Shown here: positions 44,508-52,350 of the stretch, in pieces
How the letters are laid out: each line of letters starts with the position of its first letter
Numbering within the stretch: position 1 is the stretch's first letter
NCBI GenBank assembly: GCA_000961725.1
Contig: LADS01000049.1
Coordinates: 62,001-126,000 of the forward strand
DNA length: 64,000 nt
From: Desulfobulbaceae bacterium BRH_c16a
Lineage (GTDB): Bacteria; Desulfobacterota; Desulfobulbia; Desulfobulbales; Desulfocapsaceae
Direction: 5' to 3'
Program-made: the position numbers and the translations under genes
Notes under the pieces: generated by a model
Databases searched by the model: none
Told to the model about the DNA's origin: nothing
What the model saw: the letters and a program-made list of their open reading frames with translations, nothing else

Positions 44508-45218
44508 ATGAACTTCTTGTTACAACTGGCCTTCCTGATACTTATCGGCACTTTTTTTCCCGTCCATTCTTCTTTCTCATTTTCGTTTTCCGAGTATGAG
44601 CAAGAAGAATCTTTCGCGGAAAAGAGTGGTGAAACTGTTTCACTTACGGAACTTCGTTGCCCTCAATCGCTTAAAAAAAGCAGAATAGCCACCATGATCG
44701 GTGAAGTCCATCGGGATGACCGGACCGGCGATGATGGTTTCTATGGTTCTTTTATCTCACCGGATTCTCCCGACTGGGACAGTCGCTTCGGCACCAGGAA
44801 GTCGGTCTACGGCGCCCTCGTCGATGTTTTCAACCAAGGCTTCAGACAGCTCGGGCTGAAAACCTACAGTTCGGAAGAGATTAACGCACAAGTTGCCAGG
44901 GAAGAGCAGGAGGCTTTTCTCAATAACGATCTGGACGCAGCGATATCAGCCGCCGATCGATTGAGCGCCGATTTCATGTTGAAAGGCATAATTTCAACCC
45001 GGACCCAGATCAATTCGGTTGTTCAGGTTGAAGAGGTTTTTGTCACCATCAATCTTGCCCTCTTTGATCGCCACGGCCGGCAAATATCGAGCGCCCAGGC
45101 CAATGAAACCACCTTTTCCGATGCCGATGTTTTGACTACCATCCAAAAACTCGTTAAAAAACAATCCAATGAAATTATTTATCAGCTTTTTCGAGAATAT
45201 TGCAAAGGGGGCAGGTAA
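44508..45218 (+). CDS. Exported protein of unknown function, CsgG/FlgO-like pattern, 236 aa
   Basis: Signal peptide (FLLQLAFLILIGTFFPVHSS), then a mixed alpha/beta domain: KSRIATMIGEVHRDDR, VYGALVDVFNQGFRQLGLKT, ADFMLKGIISTRTQINSVVQ, VFVTINLALFDRHGRQISSA. This strand-helix pattern, with an early strand, a stress on a late helix and a GRxISSA end, recalls the CsgG/FlgO/LPP20 fold, but similarity is weak and by eye. No lipobox. It is first in a three-gene exported cassette; four bases separate it from the next gene. Confidence 0.65.
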   Translation: MNFLLQLAFLILIGTFFPVHSSFSFSFSEYEQEESFAEKSGETVSLTELRCPQSLKKSRIATMIGEVHRDDRTGDDGFYGSFISPDSPDWDSRFGTRKSVYGALVDVFNQGFRQLGLKTYSSEEINAQVAREEQEAFLNNDLDAAISAADRLSADFMLKGIISTRTQINSVVQVEEVFVTINLALFDRHGRQISSAQANETTFSDADVLTTIQKLVKKQSNEIIYQLFREYCKGGR

Positions 45219-45222
45219 GCCA

Positions 45223-46608
45223 ATGCGCACACGCACACCGGAACCCATATCTCATCGTCTCTTCCTCTCATTTCTCCTGTTCGTCGTTGGCGGACTGGTG
45301 TTTCAAGGTCCGCTTATGGCAAAAACCTCCGAGCAGGCAGAAACCCTTATCGTCACCGCCGAGGGACTCGTCGACCCAAACGCCGATGCCTACAAAAAAG
45401 ACAAAGGGCTGATGATCGACGATCTGCGTCGGGATGCCCAGAGACAGGCCATAGAAAAAGCCGTGGGAGTTTACGTGGAGAGCAGTACCCTTGTTGAAAA
45501 TTACCTTTTGATCGAAGACAACGTCCTCTCTAAATCCAAGGGGTTGATCAAACAGATACTTGAACAATCCTCTCCCAGGCTCGGCGAAGACGGTCTGATG
45601 CATCTGCAGATTAAAGCCGAAGTCTTTCTTGCGGAAGTGAAAACCGCCTTGCAGAGCCTCTCCCGTGAAAGCCGCTTGAGTCTTATCAGGGAGTATGGCA
45701 ACCCCACCATTTCCGTTGCCGTCGGTATCCGCGACGCCAACCGGGGCTCCGATACCGTTCCGGAAAACTCAACAATCGCAGAAAACATCCTGAAAGAACA
45801 TTTCATCGATTTTGGCTACCGGGTGTGGTCCGAGGAATACACCCGACTGCTGCAGCAGGATGTCGGTGCAGGCCAGACCGGTCGAAAAATTGCCGATTTT
45901 TCGGTCATCGGAGAAGCAAAATTCAAACAAACCGCGATCACCCTGAAAGCCTCCGGTATCCGGGTGACCAAACATGTGCTCACCTCCTGGACAGTGAAAT
46001 GCATCAATAACCATACCGGCGAAGAAATCTATTTCAACAATAAGGTGCCGAAAAACAAATCCTGGGCCGATGAAGACCAGGCCCTGGAAGACATCGGCAG
46101 ACTCATCGGCGAAGAGTTCTCCCAGGATTTTTTCGAGTCGCAGTTGATGAAGCCATCACAGAGATATCAGATTCAGCTCACCGGGTTGCCTGATTACGAT
46201 ACCGCCCTGCTTCTCAAGGATGAATTCGTCGGCCTGCGAAACATACTCAATGCCGAACTCCTGAATTTTGAAATGAACGGCCTGAGCATATATGAAGTGG
46301 AGTGCACCAGCAGCGGCAGGAATTTTGCTCAGGTTCTCAACAACACCATACTTAAGCCTTTAAACGCTAAACTTGACGGGCCCAGGATGCAACTGATGTC
46401 CCAGCACGGCAACGTGGTCAGGGTTGCAATCGATCCGGGCTCACAACCGGGACTTCTCCAGCATTCTCTCCAGCAGGGCCCGCCGGCCTCTTTGGCCACG
46501 GCCTCGCCGGAGAGAATCGGCAAGCTCATCACGGACCGGGAGCTCCTCGACAAGGTGAGCCGAATGAATCCGGAGTTGGGGAAAACCGTCAAAATTGACG
46601 GGCAATAA
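45223..46608 (+). CDS. Exported FlgT-N-like protein, 461 aa
   Basis: A signal peptide (RLFLSFLLFVVGGLVFQGPL, cleavage near MAKT) is followed by a region like the FlgT N-terminal domain (LRRDAQRQAIEKAVGVYVES, NVLSKSKGLIKQILEQSSPR). The middle domain (PTISVAVGIRDANRGSDTVP, ILKEHFIDFGYRVWSEEYTR) and the end (YQIQLTGLPDYDTALLLKDE) look like more beta/alpha sandwich modules. FlgT shapes the flagellar H-ring in Vibrio, but no flagellar gene is in the window, so another envelope role is likely. I start at ATG 45223 (MRTRTPEPIS), overlooking an earlier ATG inside the previous gene. Confidence 0.7.
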   Translation: MRTRTPEPISHRLFLSFLLFVVGGLVFQGPLMAKTSEQAETLIVTAEGLVDPNADAYKKDKGLMIDDLRRDAQRQAIEKAVGVYVESSTLVENYLLIEDNVLSKSKGLIKQILEQSSPRLGEDGLMHLQIKAEVFLAEVKTALQSLSRESRLSLIREYGNPTISVAVGIRDANRGSDTVPENSTIAENILKEHFIDFGYRVWSEEYTRLLQQDVGAGQTGRKIADFSVIGEAKFKQTAITLKASGIRVTKHVLTSWTVKCINNHTGEEIYFNNKVPKNKSWADEDQALEDIGRLIGEEFSQDFFESQLMKPSQRYQIQLTGLPDYDTALLLKDEFVGLRNILNAELLNFEMNGLSIYEVECTSSGRNFAQVLNNTILKPLNAKLDGPRMQLMSQHGNVVRVAIDPGSQPGLLQHSLQQGPPASLATASPERIGKLITDRELLDKVSRMNPELGKTVKIDGQ

Positions 46609-46689
46609 TATATACATGTTGAAACAACACTCTCACATGTTTTGCATGGGAGATGTGGCTAATTGCATAAACTCCAGGAGGAAAATTCG

Positions 46690-47475
46690 ATGAAAACCAT
46701 TTTTTACGCACCGCTTATCCTGTTTGTAGTTGGTCTCTCCCTCCTTGTTTCCGGCTGTGTGCCATCCAGCACGGGAGCAGGCGGCGCGGCATCCATGCGC
46801 GCCAATGAAGAGGCGGATAAAACCATGTATCGGCCCGTCGAATATGCCAATGCCGGCAAAAAAGGACCGACGTTAATCGTCCTGCCCGGCAACATCAAGA
46901 GCAGCAGCGCCACCTTCACCCAGAAGGTGACTCCCAACAATATTGCCGATTTCGCGGAACTTGAACTTTCCAACGCCAATTTCAAGGTTCTCGAACGTTC
47001 GGACCTTGGCCCACTGCTTTCCGAGATCCAGCTGGCCGTCAACATGGGCGACCCGACAGCCCTGCAGAAATTCAAGAAAGGAAAATTTAATTCGACCAAG
47101 TGGTTTGTGAAATTCGATATCCTCAAAGCAGAAGAAGTAGCCGAGGCAGGATCGAGTTTTGACGGCAACGCCATTGGCTCCATCTTCGGTACAGTCGTCG
47201 GCGGGGTCACAGGATCTGTCGGCCACACCGCGATTTCTTCGGCAAGGACAAGTGAAAATGCCGCTGTATGGCTTGTTGGCCTGCGGTATAAAGTCATTGA
47301 TGCATCGACCTCCGAACAGGTTACAACAGGCTATGTGGAGAAAAAAATGGAGACTGGAGGAAAGGCCCAGGGACTGCTTGGCATGTCCGGACACGCCACT
47401 CAACTGGTAACCCTCGACAGTGTGGTACAACGACTCGTCCAGGAAGCAGTGGCAAAGATAGACCACCAGAAATAA
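46690..47475 (+). CDS. CsgG-like lipoprotein, 261 aa
   Basis: Lipobox LLVSGC after a hydrophobic signal (FYAPLILFVVGLSLLVSGC), so acylated and probably in the outer membrane. The domain TLIVLPGNIKSSSATFTQKV, FAELELSNANFKVLERSDLG, KWFVKFDILKAEEVAEAG and LRYKVIDASTSEQVTTGYVE follows the CsgG/LpoB pattern. A glycine-rich hydrophobic stretch (NAIGSIFGTVVGGVTGSVGH) interrupts it, as in pore-forming CsgG relatives. ATG 46690 has an ideal AGGAGG. Last of the cassette, followed by a strong terminator. Confidence 0.72.
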   Translation: MKTIFYAPLILFVVGLSLLVSGCVPSSTGAGGAASMRANEEADKTMYRPVEYANAGKKGPTLIVLPGNIKSSSATFTQKVTPNNIADFAELELSNANFKVLERSDLGPLLSEIQLAVNMGDPTALQKFKKGKFNSTKWFVKFDILKAEEVAEAGSSFDGNAIGSIFGTVVGGVTGSVGHTAISSARTSENAAVWLVGLRYKVIDASTSEQVTTGYVEKKMETGGKAQGLLGMSGHATQLVTLDSVVQRLVQEAVAKIDHQK

Positions 47476-47497
47476 CAGTACGACAGCTGATTTGAAC

Positions 47498-47540
47498 AAA
47501 AACGGCTCGGCAGGCGATTTGCCTGCAGAGCCGTTTTTTC
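47498..47540. terminator. Bidirectional rho-independent terminator
   Basis: Stem AACGGCTC.GCAGGC pairs with GCCTGC.GAGCCGTT around GATTT, with T runs on both sides. It closes the exported cassette on plus and pyrK-pyrD-aroA on minus. Confidence 0.92.
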
Positions 47541-47558
47541 GTTTCTGCCCGACCCTCC

Positions 47559-47580
47559 TTAGTACCTTATGGGGGTTAGA
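47559..47580 (+). repeat. Short repeat copy downstream of aroA
   Basis: TTAGTACCTTATGGGGGTTAG matches the two ends of the element at 50683-50759 (TTAGTGCCTTA and CCTTGTGGGGGTTAGA) with the middle missing; 10 of 11 and 15 of 16 bases agree. Confidence 0.55.
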
Positions 47581-47599
47581 GAACAGGAGAGGCTTTATT

Positions 47600-48871
47600 C
47601 TATCGCCCGGCCAGCAGGGCGAAACGTTGCCAGAAATCGGGGAAGGATTTGCCGACGCACTTCTCGCCGGTAATTCTGACGCCGGGAATCCTGAGGCCGG
47701 CTACCGCAAGACTCATCGCCATCCTGTGGTCTTCATACGTTTCAATGTCGGCACCATGCAGATCAGCACCGCCATTGCCGTGAATAATCATGGCGGCATC
47801 ACGCTCTTCAACATGCGCGCCGAGCTTGGTCAATTCCGTTACTACCGCGGCGAGACGATCGCACTCCTTGATCCGCAGGTGGGCAATATTTTCAATGACT
47901 GTCGTCCCCCGGGCAAATGCGGCAACGACAGCGAGCGTCGGCACCACGTCGGGCATATCGCCCATGTCGACTGTGATGCCTTCCAGGCGATCGGTTCCCT
48001 GCAGAGTTATGCCGTGCTCGGTTCTGGATACCTCACAGCCCATTCGCCCCAGGAGGGGAACCAGCATGGCATCCCCCTGCAGGGAAGGTACCGGGACATT
48101 GGTCACTGTCACCCGGCCGCCGGTGACCGCCGCGGCTGCCCAGAAATACGAGGCGTTCGAGGCATCTCCTTCTATCCGATACTCCCTGGCTTCATAGCAC
48201 CCCTGAGGTATGGAAAAGGAACTGAGATCACGGGCGCATTCGACCTGGATGCCAAACTCGGCCATGACCGCAAGCGTCATAAAAACGTAGGGCTTGGACA
48301 GAACTTCCCCTTCTACCTTCAAAATCGCCGGTTTTCTGGCATAGGGAGCGACCAGAAGAAGAGAAGAAAGATATTGGCTGCTCTTTCCCTCCGGCAGAAC
48401 CGTCGTTCCTCCCGCCAGCCCGCGGCCGTTAATATTCAAGGGCGGACAGCCGGTGCCCAAGGTGGAAATTATATCCACTCCCCAGCCCTGCAGAGCAGTC
48501 ATCAATGGCCCGATGGGGCGCTGATGCATGCGCGAATCACCGTCGATAACGAAGGTGGAATTGCCAAGCGAAGCAACCGATGTCAGAAATCTGGTGGCGG
48601 TGCCGTTATTGCCGAGGTAAATGGCCGTCTCGGCGGGTTGAATCAGACCGCTGTTCCCAGAAATCCGCCAGTCCTTACTTTTTTCAATAGCGACGCCCAT
48701 CTGCATCAGGGCTCTAGCCGAATAGGCGGTGTCATCGCTCTCGAGGGGGCCAATGAGCCTGCTCTCGCCTTTCGCCAGGGCGGCGGCAATGAGGGCCCGC
48801 TGGGTAAGGCTTTTCGACCCTGGTACCTCTATTGCCGCATCGATTTTTGCAACTGGCTGTATTTCTATCAT
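47600..48871 (-). CDS. aroA: 3-phosphoshikimate 1-carboxyvinyltransferase (EPSP synthase), 423 aa
   Basis: Shikimate pathway enzyme. EVPGSKSLTQRALIAAALA at the start, SRMHQRPIGPL, KSSQYLSSLLLVAPYA, IEGDASNASYFWAAAAVTGG, RIKECDRLAAVVTELTKLG and ETYEDHRMAMSLAVAGL near the end are all diagnostic. The active-site loop reads LGNNGTATRFLTS; the class I form is NAGTAMRPL, so the proline position is phenylalanine here. Its ATG shares a base with the pyrD stop (TAATG). Last gene of pyrK-pyrD-aroA. Confidence 0.95.
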   Translation of the reverse strand: MIEIQPVAKIDAAIEVPGSKSLTQRALIAAALAKGESRLIGPLESDDTAYSARALMQMGVAIEKSKDWRISGNSGLIQPAETAIYLGNNGTATRFLTSVASLGNSTFVIDGDSRMHQRPIGPLMTALQGWGVDIISTLGTGCPPLNINGRGLAGGTTVLPEGKSSQYLSSLLLVAPYARKPAILKVEGEVLSKPYVFMTLAVMAEFGIQVECARDLSSFSIPQGCYEAREYRIEGDASNASYFWAAAAVTGGRVTVTNVPVPSLQGDAMLVPLLGRMGCEVSRTEHGITLQGTDRLEGITVDMGDMPDVVPTLAVVAAFARGTTVIENIAHLRIKECDRLAAVVTELTKLGAHVEERDAAMIIHGNGGADLHGADIETYEDHRMAMSLAVAGLRIPGVRITGEKCVGKSFPDFWQRFALLAGR

Positions 48872-49860
48872 TATATTTGTCCACAGAAAGGTTGATCAAA
48901 AAGAGCAGAGCTGCCGGCACTTGTCTTCAGTTCTCCGATAATCGACCGGATGGAAATCAGTTTTTCTGCTTTTGCATAGGCATACATGCCTTCGACAATC
49001 TCTTCGGTAATCCGCGGGTTGATAAAATTGGCAGTACCGACCTGCACCGCTGTCGCTCCTGCGAGCATGAATTCCAAGGCATCTTCGGTCGAATCGATGC
49101 CGCCGATACCGATAACCGGAATGGACACGACCTTGGCCACCTGGTACACCATCCGCAGAGCTACCGGTTTTATCGCCGGACCCGACAGCCCGCCGATGAT
49201 GTTGGCAAGAGCCGGACGCCGGGTCTTCAGATCGATGGCCATACCGATCAGGGTGTTTATCAGGGACAGCGAGTCGGCCCCGGCATCTTCCACTGCCCGG
49301 GCGATAACCGTGATATCCGTCACATTGGGCGAAAGCTTGATCATCACCGGAACATCGGCTTTTTGTTTCACGGCCGAGGTGACCGCTGCCGCCATTGCCG
49401 GATCGGTGCCGAAAGCAACACCGCCCTTTTTGACATTGGGGCAGGAAATGTTCACTTCGATACCGGCAACACCGGGGACTCCGCGCAAGCGTTCGGTTAT
49501 CTCGGCATACTCGGCCAGGGAATCACCAAGGATATTGACTATCACCGGAACATTCAACCCCTCCAGATATTTCATTTTTTCCGAGATGAATCGATCCACT
49601 CCGACATTCTGCAGACCGATGGCATTCAGCATGCCGCAGGCTGTTTCGACAATCCGAGGCGGTGGATTGCCTACCCGGGGATAGAGCGAAATACCCTTGA
49701 CTATAACCGCGCCAAGTCGATGAAGATTGGTCAGTTCTTCAAACTCGCGGGCATAACCGAAGGTCCCGGATGCGGTCATTACCGGATTGGCGATTTCGAG
49801 TGAGCCGATATTCACCCGCAGATCGGGCAGCGTCTCATCGCGGGGGATCATATATTCCAT
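48871..49860 (-). CDS. pyrD: Dihydroorotate dehydrogenase B, catalytic subunit, 329 aa
   Basis: FMN TIM-barrel enzyme of pyrimidine synthesis, class 1B. ANPVMTASGTFGYAREFEEL, VNISCPNVKKGGVAFGT with the class 1 catalytic cysteine, MIKLSPNVTDITVIARAVED and GIGGIDSTEDALEFMLAGAT are seen. ATG 49860 has GGAGG seven bases upstream and overlaps the pyrK stop. With PyrK it forms the NAD-linked heterotetramer. Confidence 0.96.
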   Translation of the reverse strand: MEYMIPRDETLPDLRVNIGSLEIANPVMTASGTFGYAREFEELTNLHRLGAVIVKGISLYPRVGNPPPRIVETACGMLNAIGLQNVGVDRFISEKMKYLEGLNVPVIVNILGDSLAEYAEITERLRGVPGVAGIEVNISCPNVKKGGVAFGTDPAMAAAVTSAVKQKADVPVMIKLSPNVTDITVIARAVEDAGADSLSLINTLIGMAIDLKTRRPALANIIGGLSGPAIKPVALRMVYQVAKVVSIPVIGIGGIDSTEDALEFMLAGATAVQVGTANFINPRITEEIVEGMYAYAKAEKLISIRSIIGELKTSAGSSALFDQPFCGQI

Positions 49861-50636
49861 ATCAGTTCCTCCGCATCATACACCGGACCGTGCAGACAGA
49901 CATGGGTGTAGGTACCGCTTTTTGCAGGCCTGCTGCACCCGAGACAGGCTCCCATGCCGCAGGCCATGACGCTCTCGACCGATACCTGGCAAGGGATGCC
50001 CTGGTCGCGGCAGATCTTGTTTACTCCTGCCATCATCGGTTCCGGACCGCAGGCATAGACAATACAGCCTGGTGGCAACTCGATAGACTGCAGGACTTCA
50101 GTGACAAAGCCGTGATGACCAAGCGAACCGTCATCGGTTGCAGTCAGGAGTTTCCGGTTAAACTGTCGAAAATCATCGAGGAGCGGTGCCAGTTCGCTCT
50201 TCTCCCGAGCCCCGAGAAGAATCAGGTCCTCACTGCTACTCTTTTTCAAGCGACTGTTTTCTTTAGCCAGAAAGAGCATGGGAGCGATCCCCAGGCCACC
50301 TCCGACAAGTATCGCTGGTACGTGAGGGTTCAGTCGAAATCCTTTGCCCAAGGGACCAAAAACCGATAATTCCTCACCTTCTTTGACATGGGCGAGAATA
50401 TGCGTCCCTCTGCCGACGACTTTAAAGTAGATTTGAATTTTGCCGCCCCTGCTGGTCTGGTGGATGGAGAAGGGTCTGCGCAGAAGCGGATCCTTACCGA
50501 CACTCGTCCGGATCATGACAAACTGACCCGGTTTGGCACTCTCGGCAATAAGCGGGCAATCAAGGGTGAGCCGGAAGTTTTCATCAGAAAACCGTTCGAC
50601 ACGGACAACCGTTGCTTTTTCCTGGAATTGTGACAT
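49848..50636 (-). CDS. pyrK: Dihydroorotate dehydrogenase B, electron transfer subunit, 262 aa
   Basis: FAD domain (PGQFVMIRTSVGKDPLLRRP), NAD domain (VPAILVGGGLGIAPMLFLAK, IVYACGPEPMM) and C-terminal [2Fe-2S] site with cysteines in VMACGMGACLGCSRP and YTHVCLHGPVYDAEEL. It passes electrons from dihydroorotate via PyrD to NAD. First gene of the operon. Its upstream region holds a long hairpin. Confidence 0.96.
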   Translation of the reverse strand: MSQFQEKATVVRVERFSDENFRLTLDCPLIAESAKPGQFVMIRTSVGKDPLLRRPFSIHQTSRGGKIQIYFKVVGRGTHILAHVKEGEELSVFGPLGKGFRLNPHVPAILVGGGLGIAPMLFLAKENSRLKKSSSEDLILLGAREKSELAPLLDDFRQFNRKLLTATDDGSLGHHGFVTEVLQSIELPPGCIVYACGPEPMMAGVNKICRDQGIPCQVSVESVMACGMGACLGCSRPAKSGTYTHVCLHGPVYDAEELIWNI

Positions 50637-50682
50637 ACTTACCTATACACTTAGACAGATTAAGATTAATCGTTTCATCTTA

Positions 50683-50759
50683 TTAGTGCCTTACAGATTA
50701 TTTTCGTGCAAACAAGAAATAATCTGCGAAAGGCACTTACCCCCCTTGTGGGGGTTAGA
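50683..50759. repeat. Long hairpin element between pyrK and the prepilin peptidase gene
   Basis: AGTGCCTT (50685-50692) pairs with AAGGCACT (50730-50737), and CAGATTATTT (50694-50703) with AAATAATCTG (50717-50726), giving 18 pairs with a small bulge. A CCCCC-TTGT-GGGGG hairpin follows (50741-50754). It would be in the pyrK leader or in front of the peptidase gene. A reduced copy is at 47559-47580. Confidence 0.7.
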
Positions 50760-50781
50760 CCTCAACCAAAGTTTTGCAACC

Positions 50782-51573
50782 ATGATTCCGGACTTTTTTC
50801 TTCTCACTGCAGCCGGCCTTCTTGGCGCTGTCGTAGGCAGTTTTCTTAATGTAGTCATCTTACGACTTCCCGACCACAGCCAGTCTATCGTCTTTCCGGC
50901 TTCCCATTGTCCCGGCTGTTCCACGGCTCTCTCCTGGTATGACAATATCCCGATCCTCAGTTTTCTGATTCTTCGAGGGAAATGCCGCCATTGCCGCACA
51001 TCCATCTCAATGCAGTATCCGATTGTCGAATTGATGATGGCCCTCCTCTCCGTGGCACTCGTGTACCGGTTCCAGCTCTCTTATGTCATGGCCGGCTATT
51101 TCATTTTCTGCGCCGCACTCCTCGTGATCATTTTCATAGACATCCATCATCAGATTATTCCCGATGTGATCAGTCTTCCGGGAATACTGCTCGGTTTCCT
51201 CTTCTCTCTGGTAAGTGATACCGTAACCTGGCAGAATTCCCTCATCGGCATCCTGGCCGGTGGCGGTGTCCTCTATGCGGTGGCCTTCCTCTACGCCTTG
51301 ATCAGGAAAATCGACGGGATGGGCGGTGGCGACATCAAACTGCTGGCCATGATCGGCGCCTGGCTTGGCTGGCAATCACTTCCTTTTATCATCCTGGCCA
51401 GTTCGGCAACCGGCTCGATTGCCGGGTTGATCGCCATGCGCAGCCAGAAGATGGGGGGCCAGACCCGTATTCCTTTCGGGCCATTTCTTTCCCTTGCAGC
51501 TCTGGTTTATACTTTTTTTTCCGAAAATATTCTTTATTTTTATCATCTTTATCTCACCGGGCAATGGCCGTAA
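50782..51573 (+). CDS. Prepilin peptidase (A24 family), 263 aa
   Basis: Inner-membrane aspartic peptidase and N-methylase that processes the pseudopilins of the secretion operon. The zinc-type cysteine pairs are CPGC and CRHC in the first loop. Catalytic aspartates are in FIDIHHQIIPD and GMGGGDIKL. About eight membrane segments. I start at ATG 50782 (MIPDFFLL); the frame runs further back across pyrK without sense, and the ribosome site is weak. It may be called gspO or pilD; it is separated from gsp genes by some 17 kb. Confidence 0.94.
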   Translation: MIPDFFLLTAAGLLGAVVGSFLNVVILRLPDHSQSIVFPASHCPGCSTALSWYDNIPILSFLILRGKCRHCRTSISMQYPIVELMMALLSVALVYRFQLSYVMAGYFIFCAALLVIIFIDIHHQIIPDVISLPGILLGFLFSLVSDTVTWQNSLIGILAGGGVLYAVAFLYALIRKIDGMGGGDIKLLAMIGAWLGWQSLPFIILASSATGSIAGLIAMRSQKMGGQTRIPFGPFLSLAALVYTFFSENILYFYHLYLTGQWP

Positions 51574-51583
51574 GAGGCTTGTT

Positions 51584-52255
51584 TTATCGATTTTCAAGCA
51601 ATTTCTCGGCGAGTTGCCTGCCCTGCTGCAAGGCCTCAGCCCCCTGCTCTTTATTATGGCCATAGCCGGGATAGTGTTTCCTGAACCAGGATTTTTCCCT
51701 GCGAATCATTTTACCCCGCAGCTGGAGAACCAATCCTATGAGTCGCCAAGGTTCGCGGATCGGATGGATGAACACTATCGGCTTCTCGACTATTGCACCA
51801 CAGCCCAGCAGGTACGTTTTCAACGTCCGGTAGTGCCATCGCCAGTAGGAACGGCAGGAGATGAACGGGATCACCTTCCTCCCGGCACAGACTTCCCGGC
51901 CATACCGATCGAGAAAGTCGAGTATCGGTCCACTCGGATGATATGACCAGGTGGGACCAGCCAGAATAATACTGTCCCATTCGCCCATGCAACGTGGAGA
52001 AATCGGCATTATTTTCATTCTCTTGCGAAAAAATGTTTCAACCATTGCCAAGGCGAGTCTGAAACCGGACCTGAAGGGAAAGTCATAAGGACTGATCGGT
52101 TCAAGTCTTTCCTGGGTTACTTCTATGCCGCAACTCTCTAGTCCGGCTACGAGTTGCTTGAGTTGCAACTTGGTCTGCTGAGTAAACGAATAGTAGATTA
52201 TGAGCACCCTTTTTGGCAAGTTATGTCCTTTGAACATCCCTTCTCGTTGCATCAT
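51584..52255 (-). CDS. Flavodoxin-fold family protein, 223 aa
   Basis: Begins with the flavodoxin pattern RVLIIYYSFTQQTKLQLKQL, with the FMN-phosphate loop SFTQQT, and continues SIILAGPTWSYHPSGPILDF. The C-terminal half is basic. It resembles proteins annotated as dialkylresorcinol condensing-enzyme-like or flavodoxin family, but no such pathway is nearby. Start at ATG 52255, or ATG 52237 (MFKGHNLPKRV) behind GAAGGG. Convergent with the peptidase gene and downstream of the dsr terminator. Confidence 0.72.
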   Translation of the reverse strand: MMQREGMFKGHNLPKRVLIIYYSFTQQTKLQLKQLVAGLESCGIEVTQERLEPISPYDFPFRSGFRLALAMVETFFRKRMKIMPISPRCMGEWDSIILAGPTWSYHPSGPILDFLDRYGREVCAGRKVIPFISCRSYWRWHYRTLKTYLLGCGAIVEKPIVFIHPIREPWRLIGLVLQLRGKMIRREKSWFRKHYPGYGHNKEQGAEALQQGRQLAEKLLENR

Positions 52256-52290
52256 TGCAAAAATCGCACTTCTCGTCTCCTTCTTTTAAC

Positions 52291-52323
52291 AAAAAAAAAA
52301 GCCCCCGACAAGTCGGAGGCTTT
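52291..52323 (-). terminator. Rho-independent terminator of the dsr operon
   Basis: On minus AAGCCTCCGACTTGTCGGGGGC forms a stem of about nine pairs around ACTTGT-like loop and runs into ten T residues (A run 52291-52300 on plus), 28 bases after dsrP. Confidence 0.93.
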
Positions 52324-52350
52324 AAAATCGCTGAGAGTTCGTGAGAGGAA

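Noticed and set aside
45223..46608. Calling the FlgT-like protein a flagellar gene
   Set aside because: No flagellar gene occurs in the window, only the N-terminal part resembles FlgT, and the neighbours are other exported proteins.
47492..48895. 467-codon plus frame
   Set aside because: Mirror frame of aroA, crossing the terminator.
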